Counted from the stretch's first letter, positions 30,128 to 38,671 are shown. The stretch is DNA of 38,690 bases from Thermomicrobiales bacterium (GCA_020853615.1 JADYYO010000049.1:1-38690); one strand, 5' to 3'. The notes: generated by a model not told the origin, from the letters alone. Numbers and translations are program-made.

Positions 30128-30694
30128 ATGCGCGATCTCTCGGCGAGCGAATTCGATTGGGACGGTGAAGCGGCGGCGTCCTTCGAGGCCGCGAGCCTCA
30201 TCGACCGGCACTCGGCATTCGACGGCAACTTTCAGTCCCAGAAGGATCTGCGGATCGAAGGCGACGTGAAAGGGACCATCTCCTGCGATGGCACGCTCTT
30301 CGTCGCCGAAGGGGCAACCGTCGCGGCGACTGTCGAGGCCGAGCATATCAGCGTCGCCGGCGATTTGACCGGCGAGGTTCGGTGCCGCGGCCGGCTGCAG
30401 ATCATGCCGAGCGGACGCGTTCGCGCCAGCGTCTCGACGGCAACACTCGTCATTCAGGAGGGAGCCATTTACGAGGGGCAACTCGAAATGGCCGGCATCG
30501 AGCGCATGACACCCCGCCCGCTTCGCGCTCGGCAGGGGGGGCCGGCGCCAGCGGTCGACGTGGCCGCGACGGAACGCGCATCCGGCACCAGCATGACGTT
30601 CATTCGTCGCCTCGGAAGTCCCGAAGCGCCATGGGAAGGGCCGGGAAACGGCGCCGAGGGGGGCGACGACGCTCCAGGCGATCCGGCGGGATAA
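30128..30694 (+). CDS. Bactofilin-family protein (second copy)
   Basis: The product has 188 aa. The beta-helix domain is about residues 24-125 (SQKDLRIEGDVKGTISCDGT, then HISVAGDLTGEVRCRGRLQI). The N-terminal arm is short and acidic, unlike the first copy. The C-terminal 60 residues are Pro/Gly/Glu-rich and disordered. GAGGAG at 30116-30121 sets ATG 30128. The two copies have different flanks, so they probably form a mixed polymer or have separate partners rather than being a recent duplication. Confidence 0.88.
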   Translation: MRDLSASEFDWDGEAAASFEAASLIDRHSAFDGNFQSQKDLRIEGDVKGTISCDGTLFVAEGATVAATVEAEHISVAGDLTGEVRCRGRLQIMPSGRVRASVSTATLVIQEGAIYEGQLEMAGIERMTPRPLRARQGGPAPAVDVAATERASGTSMTFIRRLGSPEAPWEGPGNGAEGGDDAPGDPAG

Positions 30695-30804
30695 CCGCAA
30701 AGGGCATGGACGCCAGCCGCGAGGTGTACAATCCTCCCCAGTCTTGCCGGTCATGACAACGAGGAGCGCCGGCAAGTGAGGCCCTGCCGAACAGGGAGGG
30801 TCCG

Positions 30805-31713
30805 GTGACCGCACGAGTTTGCGGAACGTGCCGATTTTATGAGCCGTCAGGAGTCTGGCGCCAGGGTTGGTGCCGCAACCCAAAGCTCTATGGACCGCAG
30901 GAAAGCCATCCGGTTCAGGTCGATGTTCTTGATTGCGAGAATCCGGCATCCCAGAGCTTCTGGCAACCCGTCGCGGAGGTTAGCGACCAGGGCGGCAGCC
31001 GGCCCCTACCGCGGAGCACGCATTCCGAGGCCACCGGCGGCCGGCTCGGCCAGGGCGCATTGACCTCTGGAGGTGAATCGATGTCCGCGGGGCCAGGCGG
31101 AACGGGATCGAGTGAGGAGCGGACAGTGAGCTACCAGCCCGAGGAGCGCTACTGGACCGACTATCTCCGCATTGCCCTGCCCGTGGTGGGCCTGTTGCTC
31201 CTGATCGGGCTCCTCTGGTACTGGGCCTCCGCCATCATCGGTGATCGGGGCAGCCAGCCGCCGCCGACGCCCGAGTTGGCGGTGATCACGACCCCGCCCG
31301 TCGAGGCGTCGACTCCGGCGCCGCCGACCGCGACGGCCGTGGTCATCGTGCCGACGCAAGGCCCGCCTCCGGAGCCGACGGCAACCCCCGTGCCGCCCGT
31401 GGCCGTGGCAACCCAGCCGCCCGCGCCAACGACCGCGCCCGCTGCCGTCGCGACCACCGAGCCCGAGAACCCCTGCTCCTCCCTTCCGGTCTATGCGGTA
31501 GGCGACCTCGTACAGACGACCGACCAGGTGAACTTGCGGGAGGGCCCGACGACTGACAGCGCCTCCGTCAAGGTTCTTCCAGTCGGTGATCAACTCCAGA
31601 TCACGGGCGAGTTCTCCGAAGCCGGGCAGTGTGATTGGTGGCCCGTGACGGAAACGGAGTCCGGGCTCTCCGGGTGGGTCATCGAGCAGTACCTGAGGCC
31701 AGTTTCAGGATAG
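30805..31713 (+). CDS. Membrane-anchored SH3-domain protein with N-terminal four-cysteine module
   Basis: The product has 302 aa. The N-terminus has C6-x2-C9, C23 and C44 (CGTCRFYEPSG, GWCRNPKLYG, LDCENP), a likely metal or Fe-S site. Residues 45-115 are loose; one transmembrane helix (about 122-145, LRIALPVVGLLLLIGLLWYW) follows. Then comes a Pro/Thr/Ala linker (150-225) and a bacterial SH3 domain (about 235-301, QVNLREGPTTDSASVKVLP). By topology, the Cys module should be inside and SH3 outside, at the wall. The start is GTG at 30805 with GGGAGGG upstream. A TACAAT box at 30727-30732 may be its -10. Confidence 0.88.
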   Translation: MTARVCGTCRFYEPSGVWRQGWCRNPKLYGPQESHPVQVDVLDCENPASQSFWQPVAEVSDQGGSRPLPRSTHSEATGGRLGQGALTSGGESMSAGPGGTGSSEERTVSYQPEERYWTDYLRIALPVVGLLLLIGLLWYWASAIIGDRGSQPPPTPELAVITTPPVEASTPAPPTATAVVIVPTQGPPPEPTATPVPPVAVATQPPAPTTAPAAVATTEPENPCSSLPVYAVGDLVQTTDQVNLREGPTTDSASVKVLPVGDQLQITGEFSEAGQCDWWPVTETESGLSGWVIEQYLRPVSG

Positions 31714-31741
31714 CCAATCACGCCAGAACGCGCGTATACGC

Positions 31742-31747
31742 TATACT
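31742..31747 (+). promoter_or_regulatory. Candidate -10 box (TATACT) for the rpsB cluster
   Basis: TATACT is preceded by CGC. Transcription would start at about 31754, exactly where the leader hairpin begins. No -35 is clear. This may drive rpsB-tsf and perhaps the genes up to dxr. Confidence 0.45.
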
Positions 31748-31752
31748 TTCCG

Positions 31753-31778
31753 GTGGCGCAGCCTCGCGGCTGCGCCGC
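31753..31778 (+). promoter_or_regulatory. 5'-terminal hairpin in the rpsB leader
   Basis: GGCGCAGCC (31755-31763) pairs with GGCTGCGCC (31768-31776) around TCGC, extended by a G-U and a G-C pair. It sits at or next to the predicted 5' end of the mRNA, 100 nt before rpsB. No T run follows, so it is not a terminator. It may stabilise the mRNA or bind S2, as leader structures do in E. coli. Confidence 0.5.
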
Positions 31779-31877
31779 ACTGTGTCACGCGTCTGGACTG
31801 ATGCGGGTGTGCCGGCGCGCGCCGGTCCCGCGTCGGATTGAAGGGCGCGGAAGGTTCAACAACGACCAGGAGGTCAC

Positions 31878-32714
31878 ATGCAAGCGGTTACGAGCGTGCA
31901 CGGGCAATCGCCCCGGGCCACACTGAAGGCGCTCCTCGAAGCTGGCGTCCACTTCGGACATCAGGCGAAGCGCTGGAATCCGAAGATGAAGCCGTACATC
32001 TTCGCCGAGCGCAACGGTATTCACATCATCGATCTCCAGCAGACGGTGCCGCTTCTGGCCGATGCGCACGCGTTCGTCGAAGACGTCACCTCGCGCGGCG
32101 GCAAGATCCTCTTCGTCGGCACCAAGAAGCAGGCGCAGGAGGTCGTCGAGCGGGAGGCGAAGCGCTCCGGCCAGTTCTATGTTAATCGGCGCTGGCTCGG
32201 CGGCACCCTGACCAACTTCGTGACGATCCGCAATCGCCTTCGCTACATGAAGCAGTTGCAGGCGGAGCAGGCGCGCGGCGCCTTCGATCTTCTGCCGAAG
32301 CAGGAGGCATCCGCCAAGCTGGCCGAGCTCGAGCGTCTCGAGCGGACGCTCGGCGGCATGCGCGACATGACCCAGCTTCCGGCCGCGCTCTTCGTCATCG
32401 ATCCGAAGCGGGAAAAGCTCGCCGTGCACGAGGCGCGCCGCCTCGGCATCCCGGTCATCGCGGTCACCGACACGAACTCCGACCCCGACGATGCCGACTT
32501 CCTCATCCCGGCCAACGACGACGCCATTCGGGCGGTCCGCCTGCTGACGGCAGGGATCGCCGATGCGGCGATCGAGGGGCAGACCCGGCACGACATCGAG
32601 ATGGCCGACCGGGAGATGGGCGGAAGCTCTCGCGCCGATGACCTCTTGAACGTCTTCGCTGCCGATATGGCGCAGGAAGCGCCTATGACCGAGACCGCAC
32701 AGGCCGAGGCATAG
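31878..32714 (+). CDS. rpsB: Small ribosomal subunit protein uS2
   Basis: The product has 278 aa; S2 joins late in 30S assembly and contacts S1 in many bacteria. [20 protein letters not shown] and [14 protein letters not shown] are diagnostic, as are GGTLTNF and [22 protein letters not shown]-terminal tail of about 40 residues goes beyond the core. The start is ATG at 31878 with AGGAGGT just before it. It is first in the rpsB-tsf-pyrH-frr-uppS-cdsA-dxr cluster, and a structured leader lies upstream. Confidence 0.97.
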   Translation: MQAVTSVHGQSPRATLKALLEAGVHFGHQAKRWNPKMKPYIFAERNGIHIIDLQQTVPLLADAHAFVEDVTSRGGKILFVGTKKQAQEVVEREAKRSGQFYVNRRWLGGTLTNFVTIRNRLRYMKQLQAEQARGAFDLLPKQEASAKLAELERLERTLGGMRDMTQLPAALFVIDPKREKLAVHEARRLGIPVIAVTDTNSDPDDADFLIPANDDAIRAVRLLTAGIADAAIEGQTRHDIEMADREMGGSSRADDLLNVFAADMAQEAPMTETAQAEA

Positions 32715-32776
32715 CCTCACACGCAAGTTGCGAGCAGTCCGGCGTACGGGGCAAAACCGATCAGTACCGGGAATCA

Positions 32777-32818
32777 CGCTCGGATGGGCGACGATACAGT
32801 TCGTCGCCCATCCGAGCG
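32777..32818 (+). promoter_or_regulatory. Perfect 18-bp hairpin between rpsB and tsf
   Basis: CGCTCGGATGGGCGACGA (32777-32794) pairs perfectly with 32801-32818 around the loop TACAGT. It ends 12 nt before the tsf ribosome site. There is no T run, so full termination is unlikely. An attenuator, an RNase cut or protection site, or a regulator of tsf translation is more probable. Confidence 0.7.
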
Positions 32819-32841
32819 AGTTCGACGAACAGGAGCAATGG

Positions 32842-33402
32842 ATGGCCATTACGGCAGATCAGGTCAAGCAACTGCGGGAAAAGAGTGGCGCCGGAATCAT
32901 GGAGTGCAAGCGCGCGCTCGAACAGACCGGCGGCGACCTGGCGAAGGCGTCGGATCTGTTGAAGCAGCAGGGCTTGGCCAAGGCGGACAAAAAGTCCGGG
33001 CGGTCAGCCTCTCAAGGGCTGATCGAGCCCTACATCCACGGCGGCGGCCGAATCGGTTCGCTCGTCGAGGTCAATTGCGAAACCGATTTCGTCGCGCGAA
33101 CCCCGGACTTCCGGGAGCTGGCGCACGATCTCGCGATGCAGGTCGCGGCGACGTCGCCCCGCTACGTGAGTGTGGATGAGGTCCCGGACGAGGCATGGGA
33201 CGGCCTCGAGCGGGAATATGGTTCTCGCCAGCAGGCCGCCGCGGCGGTCGTCCTGCTCGAGCAGCCATTCATCAAGGATGCCAAGCTCGCGGTCCGGGAC
33301 CTGATCCGTGACCAGATCGCCAAGCTCGGGGAGAATATCGTTGTCAGCCGCTTCGCCAGGTTCGAGGTCGGCGCGAGAGACTCTGCCGAGGGCGAGGAGT
33401 AG
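32842..33402 (+). CDS. tsf: Elongation factor Ts (short form)
   Basis: EF-Ts is the nucleotide-exchange factor for EF-Tu. The product has 186 aa, far shorter than the E. coli form (283), close to the Thermus type, which has one core subdomain and works as a dimer. The N-terminal domain (VKQLREKSGAGIMECKRALE) and TDFVAR (81-86) that contacts EF-Tu are present. ATG 32842 with AGGAG at 32831-32835 is chosen; the long reading from 32728 runs through the hairpin. The gene is separated from rpsB by the hairpin and 127 bp in all. Confidence 0.95.
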   Translation: MAITADQVKQLREKSGAGIMECKRALEQTGGDLAKASDLLKQQGLAKADKKSGRSASQGLIEPYIHGGGRIGSLVEVNCETDFVARTPDFRELAHDLAMQVAATSPRYVSVDEVPDEAWDGLEREYGSRQQAAAAVVLLEQPFIKDAKLAVRDLIRDQIAKLGENIVVSRFARFEVGARDSAEGEE

Positions 33403-33465
33403 CGCGAGCCGCGCACATTCCGCGATCGCATGCATCCGCCGCGCGGACGTTAGGGAGGGTTCGTC

Positions 33466-34200
33466 GTGAGCAAACGGTTCCAGCGGGTCCTCCTGAAACT
33501 CAGCGGCGAGGCACTGGTTGGCGAGTCGCTCTACGGTATCGATCCGACAGTGGTCGAGCGGCTCGCCAGCCAGATCAAACGCGTCGCGGAACAGGAAATT
33601 CAGCTCGCTATCGTCATTGGCGGCGGCAACATCTGGCGGGGTCTCGCCGCAAGCAGCCAGGGGATGGACCGGGCGACCGCCGACTACATGGGGATGGTCG
33701 CCACGGTCCTCAACGCACTCGCGCTGCAGGATGCCCTTGAAAAACTGGACGTGCAGACGCGCGTGATGACCGCGATCGAAATGCACGAGGTCGCGGAACC
33801 CTACATCCGACGCCGCGCAATCCGGCATATGGAGAAGGGCCGCGTCGTCATCCTGGCCGCCGGCACCGGGAACCCCTATTTCACCACCGACACCGCCGCC
33901 GCGCTTCGCTCGCTCGAACTCGACGCCGATGTGCTGCTGATGGCCAAGAATCGCGTCGACGGCGTCTATTCAGCCGACCCCAGGCACGATGCGTCCGCCC
34001 GCCGCTATCGGCAGATCAGCCACCAGGAAGCGATCGAGCGCAACCTGAAGGTCATGGACATCCCGGCCCTTGCCCTGCTGCGGGACAATGCCCTCCCCAT
34101 CGTCGTCTTCGACGTCAGCCAGGAGTCGGCGATCGAAGATGCGGCTCTGGGTGAGCCGATCGGCACTCTCGTAGCGTCGGGCGCCGCTGAGCTCTTCTAG
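33466..34200 (+). CDS. pyrH: Uridylate kinase (UMP kinase)
   Basis: It phosphorylates UMP to UDP; the bacterial hexameric, amino-acid-kinase-fold type is GTP-activated and UTP-inhibited. The 244 aa match. [40 protein letters not shown] and [12 protein letters not shown] are family motifs. The start is GTG at 33466 with GGAGGG at 33454-33459. It occupies the standard position between tsf and frr. Confidence 0.97.
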   Translation: MSKRFQRVLLKLSGEALVGESLYGIDPTVVERLASQIKRVAEQEIQLAIVIGGGNIWRGLAASSQGMDRATADYMGMVATVLNALALQDALEKLDVQTRVMTAIEMHEVAEPYIRRRAIRHMEKGRVVILAAGTGNPYFTTDTAAALRSLELDADVLLMAKNRVDGVYSADPRHDASARRYRQISHQEAIERNLKVMDIPALALLRDNALPIVVFDVSQESAIEDAALGEPIGTLVASGAAELF

Positions 34201-34328
34201 CGCAGCGCGTCCGCGCTCAGACCCGTTTCGCGATCGCATCGTACAATCAGCAAACAATGTGCCGGGGCCTGGATCGACAGCCTGCTCCCCCTGTGATACG
34301 TCTGAATCCGTGTCGAGGAGACTGCCAG

Positions 34329-34886
34329 ATGATCAAGGACGTCGTTGACGACGCCGAGGTCCGCATGGGGAAAGCCATCGATGCGCTCCAGCGAGACCTG
34401 AACACCATTCGCACTGGGCGCGCCTCGCCCTCGCTCGTCGAGCGGCTGACCGTCGACTACTACGGGAGTTCGACGCCCCTCAACCAGCTCGCCGGGATCT
34501 CCGTTCCCGAGCCTCGACTGCTGGTCATCCAGCCATGGGACCGTGGCTCGATGGCGGCGATCGAGAAGGCGATCCTCAAGTCGGAGCTCGGTCTCAATCC
34601 GTCAAATGACGGTCAGATCATCCGGATCGCGATCCCGCCGTTGACCGAAGAGCGGCGCAAGCAGATGGTCAAGATGGTGCATGGCCAGGTCGAAGAGGGA
34701 AAGGTCGCCCTACGCAACATCCGCCGCGACGCAATGGCCAGCGTGAAGGAGCTCCTCGGAGAAAAACTGATCGGGGAAGACGATGAGCGTCGTGCCGAGC
34801 AGCAGGTGGACGACTTGACCAAGCGCTACGTCGCCGAGGCAGACAAGCTGGGGAAGGCCAAAGAGATGGAGGTCCTCGAGGTTTGA
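34329..34886 (+). CDS. frr: Ribosome-recycling factor
   Basis: It splits post-termination ribosomes with EF-G. The 185 aa match the family. The long three-helix domain starts at MIKDVVDDAEVRMGKAIDAL, and TIRTGRASPSLVERLTVDYYG is diagnostic; PLTEERRKQMVKMVHGQVEE lies in the second half. The start is ATG at 34329 with GAGGAG at 34315-34320. A TACAAT at 34242-34247 in the 128-bp gap after pyrH might be an internal -10 box, with no clear -35. Confidence 0.97.
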   Translation: MIKDVVDDAEVRMGKAIDALQRDLNTIRTGRASPSLVERLTVDYYGSSTPLNQLAGISVPEPRLLVIQPWDRGSMAAIEKAILKSELGLNPSNDGQIIRIAIPPLTEERRKQMVKMVHGQVEEGKVALRNIRRDAMASVKELLGEKLIGEDDERRAEQQVDDLTKRYVAEADKLGKAKEMEVLEV

Positions 34887-34940
34887 GCGACCTCGTGAAC
34901 GTTAACCAGCGTTGCCACCATCGCGTCGAAATCACGTCGC

Positions 34941-35732
34941 GTGACTGATGCCATGAACGAACGATCCTCACCAGCGCCGGCATTCGCCGCACGAGGGGCC
35001 GCCGACATTACGCGGATACCCCGGCATGTGGCGATCATCATGGATGGCAACGGCCGCTGGGCCGCGCAGCGTGGGCTGCCTCGACTCTCGGGCCATGACC
35101 GCGGCACGAGCAACATTCGGCGCATCACGACGGCCGCGGCGGAGCTCGGCATCGAATACCTGACCCTTTGGGCCTTCTCGACCGACAATTGGCGCCGACC
35201 ACAGGACGAGATCGATGGGATCCTGCGCATCCTCGCCGAGGTCATCGAGCGCGAGCTGGACGAGCTCGATCGGCAAGGCGCGAGACTGCGGCACATTGGC
35301 AGCCTTGAGGGGCTCGCTCCTGACCTGCAGACAGCGGTCAGGTCGGCCATCGAACGCACAAAGACGAACGACCGCCTGACGCTGACGCTGGCATTCAATT
35401 ACAGCGGGCGCCAGGAACTGCTGGCCGCCATCAAGAGCCTTGTCGAGAGCGGGGTATCCGCCGATGCGATCGACGAGGCGACGATTCAGAAGCACCTCTT
35501 CACGCACGATCTCCCCGACCCCGATCTCATCATTCGCACCTCCGGAGAGTGCCGGATCAGCAATTTTCTGCTCTGGCAATCCGCCTATTCCGAGCTTTTT
35601 TTCACCCCCACGCTCTGGCCCGATTTCGGTGCCGAGGGGCTTCTGGAGGCCGTGCGGGAATTCGGCCGGCGCGAGCGACGCTTCGGTGGCGTTCCAGAGA
35701 ACAGCTCGGGCGGCCCGCTCGGTGGCGGCTAG
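34941..35732 (+). CDS. uppS: Isoprenyl transferase (undecaprenyl diphosphate synthase type)
   Basis: It condenses isopentenyl diphosphate in the cis mode to make the C55 carrier for wall polymers. The 263 aa match the family. The catalytic Asp is D35 in AIIMDGNGRWA; AFSTDNWRRP and the C-terminal IIRTSGECRISNFLLWQSAY are diagnostic. The start is GTG 34941 or ATG 34953; neither has a clear ribosome site. The cdsA gene follows after 5 bp. Its substrate source, the MEP pathway, is represented by dxr two genes further on. Confidence 0.95.
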   Translation: MTDAMNERSSPAPAFAARGAADITRIPRHVAIIMDGNGRWAAQRGLPRLSGHDRGTSNIRRITTAAAELGIEYLTLWAFSTDNWRRPQDEIDGILRILAEVIERELDELDRQGARLRHIGSLEGLAPDLQTAVRSAIERTKTNDRLTLTLAFNYSGRQELLAAIKSLVESGVSADAIDEATIQKHLFTHDLPDPDLIIRTSGECRISNFLLWQSAYSELFFTPTLWPDFGAEGLLEAVREFGRRERRFGGVPENSSGGPLGGG

Positions 35733-35737
35733 CGCGC

Positions 35738-36616
35738 GTGCGCTCTCGGATTGTCGGATCGGTTCTGGTGGTCGCGGCGGGCCTGATTCCCGCGCTGATT
35801 GGCGGCCCGATCTTCGCCCTCTTCATGGTTGCGCTCGGAGTCGCTGCCTATCGTGAGTATCTCTCCCTCGCCGCGGGAGTCGGCTCCGACTCGACCTCGT
35901 CGGCCTTTACCATTGGCGCCGTTGTTCTCGCCGCCATGGGACTGGCGCCGCTCGTTTCGTCGGACGCCACGTTGGTGATCGGTCTCGTTTTTGCCGCCAC
36001 AGTGCTTCCCCTCGTCGCCCATTTTTCGTCGGCCCGGGAAGAGGGCGGGATGGTCCGCTGGAGCCTCGTCAGCGCCGGCATGATCTACATCGGCATCCCG
36101 GTCTACGCGGCGGTCGCGCTACGCTCGCTTCCATCGAACGCGATGCCGCACGATCTCGCCAGAATCGCCCAGGTGCTATCGCTCGGCTGGGAGCCGGCGC
36201 CTCGAGGGCTCGCCTGGGCATTGACGGTCATCCTCGCGACCTGGGTCGGTGATTCGGCGGCGTATCTAACGGGCAGGGCGTTTGGGCGAACGAAGCTTGC
36301 TCCGTCGCTCAGCCCGGGCAAGACCATCGAGGGCGCGATTGGCGGGTTGGCCGGATCCGTCATGGTCAGTATTGGGACGTTTCTCGGCTTTGGTATTGGA
36401 CCCTGGTGGGCGGGCGCGCTCGCGGGGCTGATCATCGGGGCCATGGGACAAGTCGGCGATCTGGCGGAATCGTTCCTCAAGAGGCAGGCCGGTGTGAAGG
36501 ACAGTGGGGCGGTCATCCCTGGGCACGGCGGAATCCTCGATCGTATTGACGCGCTCCTCTTCGCCTTTCCGGCTGGCCTCATCGTCGCATCCGGATTCGC
36601 AAGGCTGCAAGGCTGA
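35738..36616 (+). CDS. cdsA: Phosphatidate cytidylyltransferase (CDP-diacylglycerol synthase)
   Basis: This membrane enzyme makes CDP-diacylglycerol from CTP and phosphatidate, the root of phospholipid synthesis. From GTG 35738 it has 292 aa with several hydrophobic helices. The signature is complete: SPGKTIEGAIGG in the middle and SFLKRQAGVKDSGAVIPGHG with LDRID near the C-terminus. The upstream part of the frame overlaps uppS and is not conserved. Its stop overlaps the dxr start by one base (TGATG). Confidence 0.94.
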   Translation: MRSRIVGSVLVVAAGLIPALIGGPIFALFMVALGVAAYREYLSLAAGVGSDSTSSAFTIGAVVLAAMGLAPLVSSDATLVIGLVFAATVLPLVAHFSSAREEGGMVRWSLVSAGMIYIGIPVYAAVALRSLPSNAMPHDLARIAQVLSLGWEPAPRGLAWALTVILATWVGDSAAYLTGRAFGRTKLAPSLSPGKTIEGAIGGLAGSVMVSIGTFLGFGIGPWWAGALAGLIIGAMGQVGDLAESFLKRQAGVKDSGAVIPGHGGILDRIDALLFAFPAGLIVASGFARLQG

Positions 36617-37785
36617 TGATGGACGGGGAGAACGCCAATCGCATCGGTGTCGCAATTCTGGGATCGACCGGCTCCGTCGGGCGACAGGTGCTCGACGTCA
36701 TCGACGCGTTGCCGGATCGCTTCCGCGTCGTGGCCCTCGCCGCTCGTGGCCGCTCGCCGCTCTTTCAGCAGCAGGTGTCGCGCTATCGCCCCGAGGTCGC
36801 CGCGGTTGCCGATCAGGAGGGACCTGACCTCATTGGGGCTGGCGCGCTTGTCACCTCGACCGAGGGCCTCGTTGCAGCCGCGACGCATCCGGAAGTCGAT
36901 ATCGTCGTCGTCGCGACCTCGGGCCATGACGCAATCTCTCCGACAATTCGTGCGATCGAGTTGGGGAAAACCATCGCGTTGGCGAACAAGGAGACCCTCG
37001 TTTGCGCGGGAGAAATCATCATGCCGCTGGCGGCGGCGAGCAAAACTGTGATTCGCCCGGTCGATAGTGAACACAGTGCCATCTGGCAAGCCATTGGCAC
37101 GAGCTCTCCCGACGAGATCAGCCGCCTGCTCCTCACTGCCTCGGGTGGTCCGTTTCGGACAATGTCAATGGCCGAGATGGCCGGCGTGACGGCCCGGCAA
37201 GCCCTCGCCCATCCGACATGGTCGATGGGCGGGAAGATCACTGTCGACTCGGCGACGTTGATGAACAAGGGCCTCGAGGTTATCGAAGCGCATTGGCTCT
37301 TCGGGATGCCCTACGACAAGATCGATGTCGTCGTCCATCCAGACAGCGTTGTCCATTCCATCGTCGAGTTTGTGGATGGCAGCCAGATTGCGCAACTCGG
37401 GCTCCCGGACATGCGGGTGCCGATCCAATACGCTCTCACCTATCCCGAGCGGCTCCCCCGACAGGGAAAGCGCCTCGACCTCGCGACGATTGGCGCCCTG
37501 CGTTTCGAGCAACCAGACGAGGATCGCTTCCCCGCCCTGCGTCTCGCCCGGCAGGCGGGACTCGCCGGCGGCACCTACCCTACCGTCCTCAGCGCCGCCG
37601 ATGACGAGGCGGTGGCCGCTTTCCTCGAGGACGTCATCGCGTTCACCGATGTTGCGGGGATCGTTTCAGACGTCCTCGATCGCCACACTCCGTCAGGTCC
37701 GCTCACCCTCGACGCGATCTGCGCTGCGGATCAATGGGCGAGGGGCACCGCGCGCGACATCATCGACTCCCTTCCCCGATCATAG
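36616..37785 (+). CDS. dxr: 1-deoxy-D-xylulose 5-phosphate reductoisomerase
   Basis: It converts DXP to MEP, the committed step of non-mevalonate isoprenoid synthesis. The 389 aa match. The NADPH motif is GSTGSVG (16-22), then ANKETL (123-128) and the metal site VDSEHSAIWQ (149-158). GGPFR and MNKGLEVIEAHWLF are further family motifs. The start is ATG at 36616 or 36619. It is last in the rpsB cluster; the rseP-type protease gene that often follows is absent. The stop overlaps the comF stop by 6 bp, with no terminator. Confidence 0.97.
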   Translation: MMDGENANRIGVAILGSTGSVGRQVLDVIDALPDRFRVVALAARGRSPLFQQQVSRYRPEVAAVADQEGPDLIGAGALVTSTEGLVAAATHPEVDIVVVATSGHDAISPTIRAIELGKTIALANKETLVCAGEIIMPLAAASKTVIRPVDSEHSAIWQAIGTSSPDEISRLLLTASGGPFRTMSMAEMAGVTARQALAHPTWSMGGKITVDSATLMNKGLEVIEAHWLFGMPYDKIDVVVHPDSVVHSIVEFVDGSQIAQLGLPDMRVPIQYALTYPERLPRQGKRLDLATIGALRFEQPDEDRFPALRLARQAGLAGGTYPTVLSAADDEAVAAFLEDVIAFTDVAGIVSDVLDRHTPSGPLTLDAICAADQWARGTARDIIDSLPRS

Positions 37786-38484
37786 TGCGCTCGCGGTTTC
37801 TATCTCGCGCGCGAGGGTCGCAACGGATACCTCCCGCGCTCCCGCATCGCGGAGAACCTTTGCACATGCTGCAAGCGTCGAACCTGTCGTAATCACATCA
37901 TCGATCAGAACGAAATCCTGCCCCGCGATCGCTGCGTCGCGCCGGAGCGCGAAGGCGTCCTCCACATTCACCACGCGGGCCGCAGCACCTAACCGCGCTT
38001 GTGGATCTGTCATCCGCTGGCGAACGAGAAGGTCGCGGACATCGATATCGACGAGTCTTCCCACGTGCTCGGCGAGGAGACGTGACTGGTTGAAACCACG
38101 CTGCCGATAGCGCCGAGGGTGCAACGGGACCGGCACCAGACCGTGAGACGGCACAAGGTCCAGCACTACCTGGGCAAGCAGAGGCCCGAAATGCTCCGCC
38201 CGCGCCCACTCACCCTCGTACTTGAACCGAATAATGGCCTCGCGCAGCCAGCCCGCATACGGGCCGACCGAGCGGACTCTCGAGAGATCAGACGGCGTTG
38301 AGTCACATTGGCAACGCCTCAGCGCAGCAGGAACGCCGCAACCAGCACAGAGAGGAGGCGTGAACCCCGGTAAGTCGGCATCGCACGCCATGCACAGCCA
38401 GGTTCCGCGGCGTCGGCAGCCCGCACAGTGGCGCGGGTAGACGAGCTCAGTCGCAAAGTTCAAGACGTTCGACAATGACTTCAT
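37780..38484 (-). CDS. comF: ComF-family phosphoribosyltransferase-like protein
   Basis: The product has 234 aa. An N-terminal double zinc knuckle uses C20, C23, C31, C34, C46, C49, C58 and C60. The C-terminal phosphoribosyltransferase domain includes VPVPLHPRRYRQRGFNQS (117-134) and the PRPP loop LIDDVITTGST (193-203). In naturally competent bacteria ComF is needed for DNA uptake or handling; other members have unproven roles. The start is ATG at 38484 with no strong ribosome site. An ATTCTA at 38520-38525 (TAGAAT on the minus strand) may be a -10 box. No other competence gene is in the window. Confidence 0.92.
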   Translation of the reverse strand: MKSLSNVLNFATELVYPRHCAGCRRRGTWLCMACDADLPGFTPPLCAGCGVPAALRRCQCDSTPSDLSRVRSVGPYAGWLREAIIRFKYEGEWARAEHFGPLLAQVVLDLVPSHGLVPVPLHPRRYRQRGFNQSRLLAEHVGRLVDIDVRDLLVRQRMTDPQARLGAAARVVNVEDAFALRRDAAIAGQDFVLIDDVITTGSTLAACAKVLRDAGAREVSVATLAREIETASAL

Positions 38485-38559
38485 CGTCGTCCCGCCATAC
38501 CGATCTGCGACCCAGGATTATTCTAACGGCACGTTGTCTGCGGCTCTGGCAGAACAGCA

Positions 38560-38593
38560 CAAAAAAACACCGGCCCCTTTCGGTACCGGTGTT
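38560..38593 (-). terminator. Rho-independent terminator after tRNA-fMet
   Basis: On the minus strand, AACACCGG pairs with CCGGTGTT, with an inner CC-GAAA-GG cap, followed by a run of T (A run at 38561-38567 on the plus strand). It begins 3 bp after the encoded CCA end of the tRNA. Confidence 0.9.
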
Positions 38594-38596
38594 TTC

Positions 38597-38671
38597 TGGT
38601 AGCGGGGGGGGGATTCGAACCCCCGACCTTTGGGTTATGAGCCCAACGAGCTGCCGCTGCTCCACCCCGCG
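38597..38671 (-). tRNA. Initiator tRNA-fMet (anticodon CAT)
   Basis: The cloverleaf has 75 nt including an encoded CCA. Initiator marks are visible: three G-C pairs (GGG/CCC) next to the CTCATAA anticodon loop, and an unpaired first position. The mismatch here is C1-U72, where E. coli has C1-A72. The 5' part, CGCGGGGTGGAGCAG, is nearly identical to that of other bacterial initiators. The promoter lies beyond the window edge. Confidence 0.96.

Noticed and set aside
32777-32818. The rpsB-tsf hairpin as an ordinary Rho-independent terminator
   Set aside because: No T run follows and tsf starts soon after; termination would remove an essential gene from its operon.
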